Source: Phragmites australis
Taxonomy: Eukaryota > Streptophyta > Magnoliopsida > Poales > Poaceae
Assembly (NCBI RefSeq): GCF_958298935.1
Contig: NC_084924.1
Span: 32,957,819-33,021,818 of the forward strand
Reading direction: 5' to 3'
Length of the DNA: 64,000 bases
Made by a program: the position numbers and the translations under genes. Below, in pieces: positions 23,117-34,284 of the stretch. Position 1 is the stretch's first letter; each line of letters opens with the position of its first letter. A model generated the notes under the pieces. It was not told the DNA's origin, made no database searches, and saw only the letters and a program-made list of their open reading frames with translations.

Positions 23117-24739
23117 GGCTATTTTATAAGTATTTCAATTCCTTGTTCCGTGCCACTCTAACTCCCAAGAGTGGTGATGCAACTAATGTGCAATCAATCA
23201 TGAGGAATTTTAGGGATTAGGTCGGTGAGCTCAAAATCAAGGAAGTAAAGCATGAACCTTTAAGGATAAGTTTTCTTGTCCATGTATTCTGAAAGTGCAT
23301 CTAGACCCTCTATGTCGGTTTTGGATAATTGATAACAAACGATTAAGGGACTAATGACTTTAATGAGATTATGAACATGTTCTCGTTAAAGATGTTAAAC
23401 GATGTTGGTGTCCGTTAAAAGAAAAATAGAAGCGACACGTAGGTACTCAATAGTTTTAATTGATTTTATTTTTGAATTTGAGTATAGATATACCGTACTA
23501 TCAAGAGGGATATGTTTAGATTGTCTTGAGATGTCTCAGTGCTTAAAGTATCCTTTTATCCAAAATATGAGAGACACAAATCACCCCACGAACATAGGAT
23601 TTTCAAAGTTGCTCTGTGTACCCAAAAGTTCCGGTGCAACCCGGAAGTTCCGGGTAGCCGGAACCTCCGGGTGGAGCTCCGAGCAAGGGTGATCAGTTTG
23701 CTTTTTAAAACCAACCCGGAAGTTCCAGGTGCCGGAACCTTCGGATTGAGTCCGAGCTGGGGGTACTCAGTTAGAACCTTAGTGCTTAACCCAGAAGTTT
23801 CGGGCTGGCCCAGAAGTTCTAGGTGCTGGAACCTCATATTCTTTCCGAGTAGGGGTCCTCAGTTACTAAGTCTCGAGCTAACCCGGAAGTTCCAGGTTAG
23901 TGCAGAAAAGCTGTATAATGGCTAGTTTTGGGGGGTTGAGTATAAATACCCCCCTCACCCCTTCCCTTCATTTGCTGTTGAGCACCCACAAAGATAAAAA
24001 CATTTATAGCCATTAAATAACTCTTCCACTCCCTTAGACATTAAATCTTGCAAGGTTTTGAGAGTTGGGTTGAGTGATTGAGTGCTAGTGAGTCCCATTC
24101 AAGATTTTGATCACTTGAGTTCGTCGTCAAGCCAGTCGATTTCGCGTTCGTTACTCGGAGTCTCGAGCTTCTAGATGGCTAGGCGTCGCCCACCGAGCAC
24201 TCAAGCTTGTGGAGTGTCGCGAGACGTTTGTGAAGGTTCAACCTCGCCTCCGCAAGGAAAGAGGACTTCGAGTAAGTCCAAACTCGATCTTCGTGGTCGC
24301 TTGGTGAGGAATAGGGTTGAAAGAGATCCGCCACTTTATGAGCACCTCAAAGGTGATGTAGGATCATTGGATCCAAACTTCGGAAAATAAATTCTTGTCT
24401 CCTTTGTTTTCTTTGTGTTCTTTGTTGTTCTAGTTGGTTTTTGGGCTTTTTGCCCCGATCTACGTGTTTGTGAGTTTGTGGCGGTAGGTAAAAGGTGGAA
24501 AACACCTTATAGTTACTTTGGAACATGTGGTAACAACTAGATTCAACTAGAAGTACCTAGGTGTTGTTTGTTTTAAATTTCGTTTGGTTTGTCCGGAAAG
24601 TCTGGGTTGGACTTGGAACTTTTGGTACCCGGAAGTTCCAGGCTGAACCCGGAAGTTCCGGATTATGTTAATCCGCTATGAAGTTTTTAATTTTTAGGAA
24701 CTCCTATTCATCCCCTCTAGACGACATCTTGTACATTCA

Positions 24740-25319
24740 CTGATGTCCTGTGAAATGGCTAATATCCTAGGTGCACTCAGTAGAGAGCATATATTATAAC
24801 CTGACATATTTTTATTCTCTAAATCATTTTAGGTTTAACATCGGTACGCTATTAGGTTAGTCTTTAGATGTATTGTATATACCAATGTTTGTTATCGCCA
24901 TCTCTATATGGTTAGGTCCTTTTGTGCGACGAAGAAAAACTCTACGTCCTATGTAATGTTCATCAGCGTATGTAACGTTTATCAGCGTATGTAACCTCCA
25001 TCCGAGTTTTACGATAATTATGCTTCACAACTAATATTATTTGAAAAATTATATTTTACACCCTCCCATGGCTACTTCATTAAAAAAATTAACTCACACT
25101 TTTACATCAACTAAATAAAGAAATATCGATAAAATGACATCAAACTAAAATTAAGGATAGAATGAACCACTCTGCAATGCTATTTTGATAACTATTTGCA
25201 CAACTAACATTTTTTGCCGAATGAATTTGTAATATTTTTCAAATTATTGTATACAAAAATTATATTAAAAAAATAATTATACTAAGTGGCCAAAAAAATT
25301 ACCATATCGCCCAGTCACC
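24740..25319. other. AT-rich spacer
   Basis: No gene. A short direct repeat, GTATGTAACGTTTATCA-like, occurs about 24950-25010. Confidence 0.4.
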
Positions 25320-25556
25320 GTGCGAAATGAAGGTCTCACCTGTTCATCGGGCGAGTTCAAGTTCTTGCTCGTTCAACGCGGGAGACCAAGTTCTCGCCCA
25401 CTGAATAGACGAGAACTTCATCTCCACGGTTATTTAATGCACTAAGCACCGAAACCCACAAGTTCTCGTTCGTTCAACGTGCGAGATCTTGTTCTCGCAT
25501 ATTAAACAGACGACGATAGTCTACATATGTAATTTTTTCAAACGAATATATATTCT
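25320..25556 (-). repeat. right arm of the long inverted repeat
   Basis: Reverse complement of the 16012-16265 arm, with four or more GTTCAACG-GCGAGA-type units. The adjoining tail to about 25592 (ATATATAAAAAATTCC) is shared with 48840-48880, which suggests a family boundary there. Confidence 0.55.
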
Positions 25557-25998
25557 TCAAAATATTAAAAAAAGATATATAAAAAATTCCAGGCCAGCAT
25601 GCATCACCCGTGGCGACCATGAGCTGCTGTCCGCCTCTTTGCTTGCCCACAAAGGATTCGGCTCGACCTAGTGGAGCCGTCAAAACCAAACCCATATGGA
25701 ACTGTGCTATTTCACGGGCGCGCACTGGTATAGTAACTCGTAACTTTACTTTTTGAAAATTTTTTGCCATCACAACTTTTCTATTTTAAATTTTTTTTCG
25801 AAAAAGTTATCAAGACAAGATAAATTTTCGGAATTTTTTTTTAATTTAAATTTAATCAAAAAAGTTATTCAAATTTTTTTTGAATTTTTTTCCAACAAAG
25901 AAAGATGAGTCTGTCAGAGTGCGGCGTGAGCAACACAACAACGCGCGTGTGAAAAAGAATTTCTGATCCATATGTGTAACGAACGACGAACGATGTAC

Positions 25999-26361
25999 AT
26001 GCAGGGCCGGCGCGGTGCTAACGGCAGATCAAGAACAAGCCGTACCCCAAGTCTCGCTACTGCCGGGGCGTGCCGCGGACCCGAACATCCGCATCTTCGA
26101 CGTGAGTCAGAAGAAGCGCGGCGTCGACGAGTTACTGCTGTGCGTACGTGCACCTGCCGAGCTGGGAGAAGGAGAACGTCTCGAGCGAGGGCCTGGAGGC
26201 GGCCCGGATCGCGTGCAACAAGTACATGGCCAAGCACGCGGGCAAGACGCGAGCACCCGTACCGTACCACGTCCTCCGCATCAACAGGCTCGGGAAGCCC
26301 GCGTGAGCATCGGCCAGGTGCTGCTCTCCGTGCGGTACCGCGACGCGCACGAGGCGCTGCG
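25999..26361 (+). pseudogene. RPL10: ribosomal protein L10 (uL16) retro-pseudogene, truncated
   Basis: Across shifting frames the + strand encodes recognisable uL16 pieces: [63 protein letters not shown] and IGQVLLSVR. There is no intron, frameshifts are frequent, and about 20 codons after HVLRIN are missing. The last third of the protein is absent, and at about 26362 the sequence passes directly into LINE coding sequence in the same orientation. Processed copies of ribosomal protein genes are common in plants. Confidence 0.85.
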
Positions 26362-27130
26362 CACTTGTTTACAGTCAAGCCTCTGTATCAAAAACTAACA
26401 GGGGTAGGAGCAGCAGGTTATTCGAATGGCTTTGGAAACTACAGATCTCGCTCAAGAATAGGATATTCCTTTGGCTGATCAATAGTAGTGCAATATTGAC
26501 AATGGACAATCTACATAAAAGAGGATGGACAGGTGCCAATAAATGTCATTTTCGTGGAGGAACTGAATCTATTGATCATCTTTTGTTCCAATGTCCAGCA
26601 CCAGCATTTCTTTGGAGTGTTGTGGGCAACAGCTTGGGTGCGGTTGACAAACCAAGATCTTCGAGGGAGTTTGTGATATGGGCTCAAAGAGTTTTGTCTG
26701 GGGATTCAAATTGCCACTGATTGATTTTACAGCAGCCTGCTGTGCGATCTGGTCAGTTAGAAATGATATATGTTTTAACCATACATGTGTTGTAGATCAT
26801 AAACCCATTGTTCATAAGATGTGTGTTTTTTTACAGTATTGGGCAGGTCTGCAATCGGGATGCACTCAAGAAGAACAAATCAAGATGGCGTCAAGACCGA
26901 TGAGGGAAAATCTGGTGAGTATGGCTGAAGATAAAGAGGCTAATTTGGCGTTGACAGTGATTTAGGAACATGCTATCTGTTGGTGGTTTAAACAAGTATT
27001 TGTGAGAAGATTAAGATCAACTACCTAGCTGAATATGTTTCAGTTAGGTCGCTCTGGTAGTTCTATCTTTCGGTTTTTGCTGAATACTTTGGTTGTAATG
27101 ATGGTTTAAATTTTTGTCTGAATAGGTTTC
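26362..27130 (+). pseudogene. LINE (non-LTR retrotransposon) 3' fragment
   Basis: FTVKPLYQKLTGV, then after a frameshift WLWKLQISLKNRIFLW, DNLHKRGWTG and ESIDHLLFQCP form the reverse-transcriptase zinc-binding region (zf-RVT) of plant LINEs. A typical C-terminal tail (AIWSVRNDICF … FLQYWAGLQSG) follows to a stop near 26965. One zinc-ligand Cys position appears to be Arg (KCHFRGG). The 5' part with the RT core is missing. The 3' end is not marked by an obvious poly(A). Confidence 0.75.
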
Positions 27131-27906
27131 AGTTTGGTGATCTGCGAGTCATCGTTTACATTTGCATGTGCTTCTATGCCAGGTTGCACTTGAATTGTAG
27201 AAGTTTCGGCCACAAACTTCGTGGGTCCTTCAATAGAAAAAGGAAACAGTTGGGTTTTTTCTCTCTTGGTCGAAATGAAGCAAGATGCGGGCAACATCAT
27301 GGTAGCGACCAACTAGACAATGCTAAGAAAGGCCATGGACGTTTATTTTATGCAGAATTGCAGATAGATGGTTCCATTTCAAATAATATATGCATTACAT
27401 TTGTGCCATTTTATATGGCTGATCTATGGAGATTTTTTCATCGTAAAGGTAATTTGGATGCCAATTCCTGTAATTTATCATTTATTTCACGAATCTATTT
27501 ATAAGTTATTTGTTTGAGCCTTTTGTCTTGAGTAAAGTTGCGTCCAATTACTTTCATCAACTTTACTTTTAATGTACTATTTTGTCTGTCAGTGCTCAGT
27601 GCATTATTTTTAATTATTGGATCTATTCAAAACTTAAAAAATAAACAAAAAATTCACTTCCACACTCCCACTTAATTAAGTTAAAGAAAAAATAAACTAA
27701 ATAATGATCTAGAATTATCCATTAAATATCTATTTACATCCTTAAAGCACTGTTGCTTGTTGTCTACCTGCACCTTCTTGCAGATGTGGTAACAAATGCT
27801 GCCATTCACTCATCCTTTGTTTGTTGTCACCGGAGAAATATAAGGCTGCCACTTCTACTAGGCTCGATTAATTTTTATCGCTCTACCAGACGGTAACTTT
27901 TGAAAT
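27131..27906. other. unassigned spacer
   Basis: A 112-codon open frame at about 27166-27504 has no recognisable motif. No other feature. Confidence 0.3.
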
Positions 27907-28734
27907 AGGGCAAAATGAAAAAACCCCTAAAAATCACTTAAATTTTAACTTTCCTCTAAAAATTGTTTTATTGAAAAAAACCCTAAAGATTTAGTTTTGT
28001 TGCAAAAACACCCCCAAAAATTCAAAAAAATAAAAATAAAAAAAATCACAAAAAATTCTAAAAAAACTAGAGACAATTCTAAGATATTTTGTGAAATTTG
28101 TTTTAAAAAATAATATACTTTGCATCATATTTCATGGAGAGTAAGTTTTAAAAAAAGAAAAACGTGCAGCTCATTTATTAATTCGAGTTAAATGTATAGT
28201 TAATTATTTACTAATCCAAAAATCATGAAACAAAATTTTTCAGTCTTCTTACATGATTCTCTATCTTCTAAAAATACATAAAACCTTTAAATAGTTATTG
28301 TAACGTGCATGATTGAGTAAATGTGTTATAGATAGATTAATTCATAACTAATCCATAACACCCTAAAATTAGTGAGACCACTTTTATTAATTTACTTAAA
28401 CAATTATTTATGTAGGAAAAATAATGGTAAACATGACAAAGTTAAAATAACATGAGTTAATAAATGAGCTATATATTTTTCTTTTTTTTTTCTAAATTTC
28501 CTTTCCACGAAATATGATGCAAATAATATTATTTTTAAAAACAAATTTCACATAAGATCTTAGAATTGTCTCCAGTTTTTTTAGAATTTTTTGTGATTTT
28601 TTTAATTTTTTAATTTTTGGAGAGTTTTTTTAACAAAATCAAATTTGTTGGGGTTTTTTTAAAAAAAAACAATTTTTGAGGGAAAAAGTTAAAATCCAGT
28701 GAATCTTGAGAGTTTTTTTTACATTTTTTCCCTT
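27907..28734. mobile_element. foldback MITE with about 300-bp inverted arms
   Basis: The left arm (27907-28210) and right arm (28430-28734) are inverted copies of each other. Landmarks are AGGGCAAAATG at one end and CATTTTTTCCCT at the other, AATTTTAACTTT, AAAAATCACAAAAAATTCTA, GAGACAATTCTAAGAT, TTTGCATCATATTTC and GCTCATTTATTAA. The spacer is about 220 bp. It ends about 115 bp before the glyoxalase II ATG. Possible short duplication: gaaat / caaat. Confidence 0.75.
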
Positions 28735-28848
28735 CCAAATAAGCCCTCTCCTCTCCTCTACTTCTCCCTGCCCCAGTCCAGTCTCCTCCCTTGGGTGTTG
28801 CTCCAGAAATTCCGGCTAGACAGTGGAGATCCAAGAGGGGATTCGAGG

Positions 28849-30972
28849 ATGAAGGTAGTTTCGGTCCCTTGCCTGGAGGACAACTATGCCTACCTGTACG
28901 GATCGGCCTCCATCTCTGTATCCAATCTTCGCTTGTTTCTTTGCCCTGTTCTACGATCCGCTTCAAGTCTTTTGAGTTCCTGATTGTACTTTGCTTCTCG
29001 AAGAATCGTGGACGAGAGCACCAAGAAGGCGGCGGCCGTTGACCCGGTGGAGCCGGAGAAGGTTCTGAAGGCGGCCAGCGAGGTCGGCGCCCACATCGAC
29101 TGCGTCCTGACCACCCACCACCACTGGTATACCATCTTCTCCTATTCCTCCCCCCACTCGTTTATCGGCTTCTGTCCCTTCGTTTGTGGGAGCTCAGTAC
29201 TTGCTAGAGTTATAACGTTCAGATTCTTGCTTTCTGGAGTCGTTGGCCATAATCTTGTTCCGAGTTGGGACATCAAATGTCTTCATATTTGGTTGTTATT
29301 ATATCAGGTTGGCTCCATTTTATTGAGACTAGAGTTTGCTAATGACAACGGATGTGTACATATTAGCTCGATTGATGGATTGTTCCAACTTGACAACTGT
29401 AGAAGTAGAACAGTAATATATAAGGCGTACCTCTTACTGCTACTGGATTGTTCTTGCTGGTAATGAACTCCACAAAGTATTTGCTGTTGCTACTTTACAA
29501 TTTCATAAGAAATGAAGAAGCCAGCTTCCGGTGTCCTAACTGGACTTGTGGCCGATTATGCAATTGAAGTGACTGCCATATATGACTCATACTTGGTTAT
29601 TTCCAGTTCATAGAGTAGTCTGTTCCTATTACAATTTACGAACCGGTGCTTAGGCTGCTGGGGATTAGGCGTTGTTTTCATCCCTGTATTTTGTAATGGA
29701 ATGGGGGGATTTCACCTTCCTCCTCTTTAAAAATAATATGCAACTATTCCAATGCAAATTAAAGACAGGTCAGGAAAAAAGGTTGATGCGTTGAAGATAA
29801 CTATCAGGTGGCAAAACATACAAAGTATCTGCTTGAGCTAAAATAAACAGTTTTTGCTGGACTTCATTGGCAATCATGTACTGTATTGGTAGCGGAACGC
29901 GCAACTGATTTGTGCTTGTAGGGATCATGCTGGTGGCAATGAGAAGATGAGGCTGGAGATGCCTGGGATAAAGGTCTTCGGAGGGTCCCTGGACAATGTG
30001 AAAGGCTGCACTGATCAGGTGGAGAATGGAACCAAGTTGTCTCTTGGAAAGGACATTGAGATACTATGCCTACACACGCCATGGTATGCTACTTGATATA
30101 CTCCTTTCTTGCCTTATAACAAAGTCCCACCTCCCCATTTATGATATAATTACTGTGTTTTTATTGGTATCATATACAGAAACACTGAGATCAGATTTTT
30201 TTACATCAACATACATGGATAGAGCTAAGTTGTTTACAATAGTCACTACTGTCACATATGAGTCACATGGGTCACTAGAATAATCCAGCTGACAGGTTTT
30301 ACTTAAGAATTTATGCCTTTTTCATTACAAACACATTTTATATTCAAGGATTCTGCATGCAGCCAAGGAGTGCCATGAACGTGTTGTCAATGTTATTGAG
30401 CTCTTTGATAAAAGCTCACTCGAATTATGTATTATTGTAAAGAGCATTTTATATGTGTTTGCCCTGTAAAAGGTTGTTGATTATTCGATTTACTGGTCTC
30501 TTCCATTTTCCTTCTTCCAACAGCCACACAAAAGGTCATATTAGCTACTACGTTAGTAGTAAAGAGGAGGAAGATCCAGCGGTGTTTACTGGAGACACCT
30601 TGGTTAGTATATGCATCTGGCACACAGTGATGGCTCTTTTTCATTTTCATACTGACCATTTATTGAAATACAGTTTATTGCTGGTTGTGGGAGGTTCTTT
30701 GAGGGTACTGCAGAGCAAATGTATCAGTCCCTTATTGTTACACTGGGTTCGCTGCCAAAGCCAACTCGAGTTTACTGTGGGCATGAGGTCCGATTTCTAA
30801 TTTTCAGATCTTATTCTTTTAGTCTTCTTAGAATGATGGACCTTCATTTAGGAGGAACCTGAAATTGAATGGATCTTATAGTGTACCTAGGATTGAGCCC
30901 ACAAAAGTAACTCTATTCTTTTTGCAACATGGTACTGAAAATTAGATATCAATGATTGAGGGACATGTTTAG

Positions 30973-31046
<74 letters not shown>

Positions 31047-31762
31047 TAGTTGTTCATCTCTTTGCCTTTTCATTTCATGTTTAATCTTGATAACTGGTGA
31101 TTTCGTTGTGGAGGTGCTTCTTTGTGTTCTTTGCTATTCCCTTTGTTTGAATTTTGACTCCCTTTTAAACTTCACTTGTAAAAGGTGCTGAAAAGTTAAA
31201 GGTACTAAACAATTTGGTTCCCTTTGTTATCTATCCTTAATAGTAATTGTCCTGTCAACAGAAAAATGCTATATGCATACCATGTTCTTATTTGTTGCAT
31301 CTTGACTTGCAGTACACTGTAAAGAACATAAAATTCATGCTGACAGTGGAGCCAGAGAATGAAAAGATGAAACAGAAACTGGAATGGGCTCAAAAGCAGC
31401 GTGAAGCAAATCAACCAACTGTTCCTTCAACTATAGGAGACGAGTTTGAGATAAATACTTTCATGCGCGTCGATCTACCAGAAATACAGGTTGATCTTCT
31501 TACGTAATACCAGATTTTGTGGTGCTAGTGTTAGGACTTCTGTTGTACAGGAATGTCTCGACAATGAAGACAACTTAGAAACTTATTTGCCTTGCAAATC
31601 ATAACTGACGGCAGGAGTCAATTCTTAGATTCGCATCGACTTTCTTTCCCGGCGATGCTTATGTATGGTATCATATCGATTTTGCAGGCAAAATTTGGTG
31701 CCAAGTCTCCAGTTGAAGCACTGAGAGAAGTCAGGAAGATCAAGGATAACTGGAGAGGTTGA
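28849..31762 (+). CDS. GLX2: hydroxyacylglutathione hydrolase (glyoxalase II), cytosolic type
   Basis: Hydrolyses S-D-lactoylglutathione to D-lactate and glutathione, the second step of methylglyoxal detoxification. Exons are 28849-28895, 29004-29126, 29922-30083, 30524-30602, 30674-30787, 31313-31489 and 31688-31762, all GT-AG, totalling 777 bp (258 aa), the same size as cytosolic plant GLX2. The protein starts [16 protein letters not shown] with no transit peptide. The metallo-beta-lactamase metal motif THHHWDHAGG gives His54, His56, Asp58 and His59. The other ligands are His112 (CHTKGH), Asp135 (FTGDTLF) and His174 (YCGHEYT). The C-terminal glutathione-binding helical region ([13 protein letters not shown], near residues 204-216) is intact. 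No stop or frameshift. Intron 5 carries a 70-bp AT repeat, and a foldback MITE abuts the promoter. Confidence 0.96.
30975..31044. repeat. (AT)35 microsatellite
   Basis: Seventy uninterrupted bases of AT dinucleotide in intron 5 of the glyoxalase II gene. Confidence 0.97.
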
Positions 31763-32025
31763 TGCTCATGCTGAGTGCAACTTGTATGTACGTTGGACCA
31801 GCTAATGCAGAATGCTTGCCCTGTAGGTGGGATTTACTGCCATGCTTTGCTTTGAGAGGTGTAGTGGCTGGAAGGATAAGACTCGTAGAATAAGCTGTGT
31901 TGATAGTAGTCAAGTGTCCTTTGTTACTTGTGGTCTGTTCGTCAGCAGTAACGCGTGAACTATGTATGTATGTTTGTCCTACCAAGCTTGCAAGTTTGAA
32001 GGACATGATCGCATCTGCATTTTAA

Positions 32026-32031
32026 AATAAA
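32026..32031 (+). terminator. AATAAA polyadenylation signal of glyoxalase II
   Basis: A canonical AATAAA lies 264 bp past the stop codon, at the end of a T/G-rich 3' UTR. Confidence 0.6.
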
Positions 32032-32049
32032 GGAGTTAAATTACCCAAT

Positions 32050-34120
32050 TATTCTGTATTTTCTCTGAAAACAGAATGATGCAGTCGAGTAACCTGAAGC
32101 TCAAGGACACAAAAATCCATGGATGGAATGATGGATCCACAGGCGGAGGGGACTGAAGCTCCCAAGCTGCTTTTATAATATTCAGGGAAGTTCCTGCCAG
32201 AGGCACTCGACGTTGGAGGCTTCGCTTTGAATGGCTGTGCAGAAGAGATGGCGAACTGGCCGAACCCCAGCCGGCCGGGGACCAACTTGGGCGGCGCGAA
32301 CGGTCCGAACGCAGGGGTCGCCGGCTCGCTCGCGCCGCTCTTCTGTTCGGGCTCGGCTGCCGCCGTGGCAGCGCCGGCCCTCGCGTCGTCAGCAGCCTTG
32401 GTCACGTGCCCCTCCTTTGAGCTCTCCCTGCGCATATCGCTCTCCGTTGCTGCATTCTCCTCGCACTTGTCGCCGAACATTTGCTTGGCTCTCTCCAAGA
32501 ACGCGGCGGGCGTGCCCATGAGCGCGAAGAGCTTGAGCACCTCGTCCGTCTCCAGCTTGCACTCCGGTGCCGGCGCCTGCTGGTCGGCTGACGATGGTCT
32601 GGCCTGGAGCGCCGGTGCGGTGGCGCCGTGAGGAGAAGGCGTCGGGAGGAAGCCGGCGCCGGGAGCGAAGCCGTTCCAGCAGTGCGGCGCGGGGCTGTGC
32701 CTGGCGCGCGCGACGCAGTCGAGGCTCCTGAACTCGGCGGCGACGCGCGCCTTCAGCCCCGCGTGCCGCACAAGCGCTGCAGGTTGTCACGGTACGTGTG
32801 CTCCTGCGCCTGCTGAACAATTTGCGACAAATTTCATTTCAGTTTTGGAGTTTTGGTCAGGACTCAGGAGACCTCGCATTCACGAAAGCCACTCAAAGTC
32901 TCAATGTTTTCTCATTTTTTTTGAAACCTAACAACGAAAATATAAATTTTCTAGACCCGTGTGGACCTACACTTGCGTATTTCAAAAAAGTAACCACCTT
33001 ACGTGATAGCATGCAGGGCGGATCCAATAGAAAAACATGTTACAGATGTCACACCTATTAGAATTTTATCTAGTATTATTAGCAAGTCATTAGTGTTACT
33101 GGAGTACCAATGATTACATACTAGATTCGCCCTTATAGCACGTGTCCCATGTTTAAAGTAAAATAAATTGACCAAAACTTAGGAAGGAACACACTCTATT
33201 AGAATTTGGAAGGCAGGTGGGGCTTACATTATGAAGGGTAACGTGCCGGCCTTGGACGACAGGCATCGCCACCGTCCGCCGGTTTCGATCAGCTCCAGCT
33301 TCGTCGGTGTAGGTGAGTCTCCTTCGCGCCACCACGCCGGCGCCACCACTCCCCGCCGGCGCCGCTGCACCCCCGACGCCATCACATCAACAAAAGCCGC
33401 TGCACCTCTGTCCCAGCTCTACAGCATGGTGTCAGAAACATCGCTCGCTTACCTTTTCTTGCCTTATTTCCCGGCGGCGTGCCCTTGCTCTCCTTCGCTC
33501 CTCGACGCATCGCCCTCTGGTTCTCCAAAGCGTTGCCGCCGCTCTTGGCGTCCTCCTGCCTCCTGTTCTCGGCGCTCCCCTTCTTCCTCGGCGTCGCAGC
33601 AGCATGGCGTGACGAGTCTCCGCTGTCGCCCTCTCTCCTCGCCGCCGTGATCGGCTGCTGCAGCTGGTCCAGGTGTTTCCGGCGCCATGCCGCGAGCTCC
33701 GACTCCGGAGTACATCTGGTTGTTCTTCAGGGACAGGGACACCTGCTTGGCTTGATCTAGCAGCGCCAATCCCCTGCAGAGAGGAGACATAGCTCGCGGC
33801 TGATCATGCAGTGTTCAGGTAAACTAAGAATCTGTATAGCCATATTCTAGGAGTGAGATATGGTAACTGAAAGACGAACCTCTCTGAAAGGAACGGTGTC
33901 CTGGGTGTTCATTGATATTGCTTTCTGGAACACCATGCAGACATCGTTCTGCGATCGCGTAATGAAGATCATGAAACCGAAGGTTAACTATCAAGGATGG
34001 AAAACTGTTAAAGAAAGGATAAAGAGGCAAGTGTGCCAAGAAATGGACCTCGAATTGCTCTAGTGCCGTGTACATGCCATCCTTGTTCTTCTGTCTCAGT
34101 GTAGCAAAGTCACCGGGCCT
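32050..34120 (-). pseudogene. unidentified multi-exon gene, frameshifted
   Basis: I do not recognise the family. Exon-like blocks on the minus strand run in order. One ends at 34050 (…KNKDGMYTALEQFE|GT). The next is 33880-33987, exactly 36 open codons (including RSQNDVCMVFQKAISMNTQD) between TAG and GT. A third starts at 33773 (GLALLDQAKQVSLSLKNNQM) and continues, one frame over, as SELAAWRRKHLDQLQQPITA. The last is about 32820-32050, with HTYRDNLQRL shifting by one base into RHAGLKARVAAEFRSLDC, then a Pro/Ala-rich tail with LGFGQF. Two one-base frame changes suggest a pseudogene, or sequencing error in a real gene. A PBS-like ATGGTGTCAGA at about 33425 hints that an LTR fragment separates the third and last blocks. 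Confidence 0.4.
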
Positions 34121-34284
34121 GTTTACCCGTTCTGCTTAATCAGTCACCTGCAGCAACATGTCGATGTTTCAGTCTCTCACATGAAACACTAAATAAACAC
34201 TAAATAAATAGATGCATCAAGAATGTGACATGTTCACGTTTCAATCTTTTACTCTAAACAAAAAAAAAAAATCAGATTTATTAC

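Larger units (their letters stand above)
19289..24739 (+). mobile_element. defective copia-type LTR retrotransposon
   Basis: The 5' LTR is 19289-20821 and the 3' LTR 23290-24739. Both start TGAAAGTGCATCTAG and end TTGTACATTCA. The flanks are CCGAT on the left and CTGAT on the right, a 4/5 target-site duplication. A primer-binding site like TAGTATCAGAGC follows the 5' LTR, pointing to tRNA-Met priming and the copia superfamily. The interior keeps part of gag and part of an extra ORF but has lost pol. An inverted, truncated LTR of the same family sits at about 21400-22783. Confidence 0.85.

Noticed and set aside
33231..33760. Plus-strand open frames up to 139 codons
   Set aside because: Proline/serine/arginine-rich GC artefacts opposite minus-strand exon blocks and an LTR-like piece; no motif.
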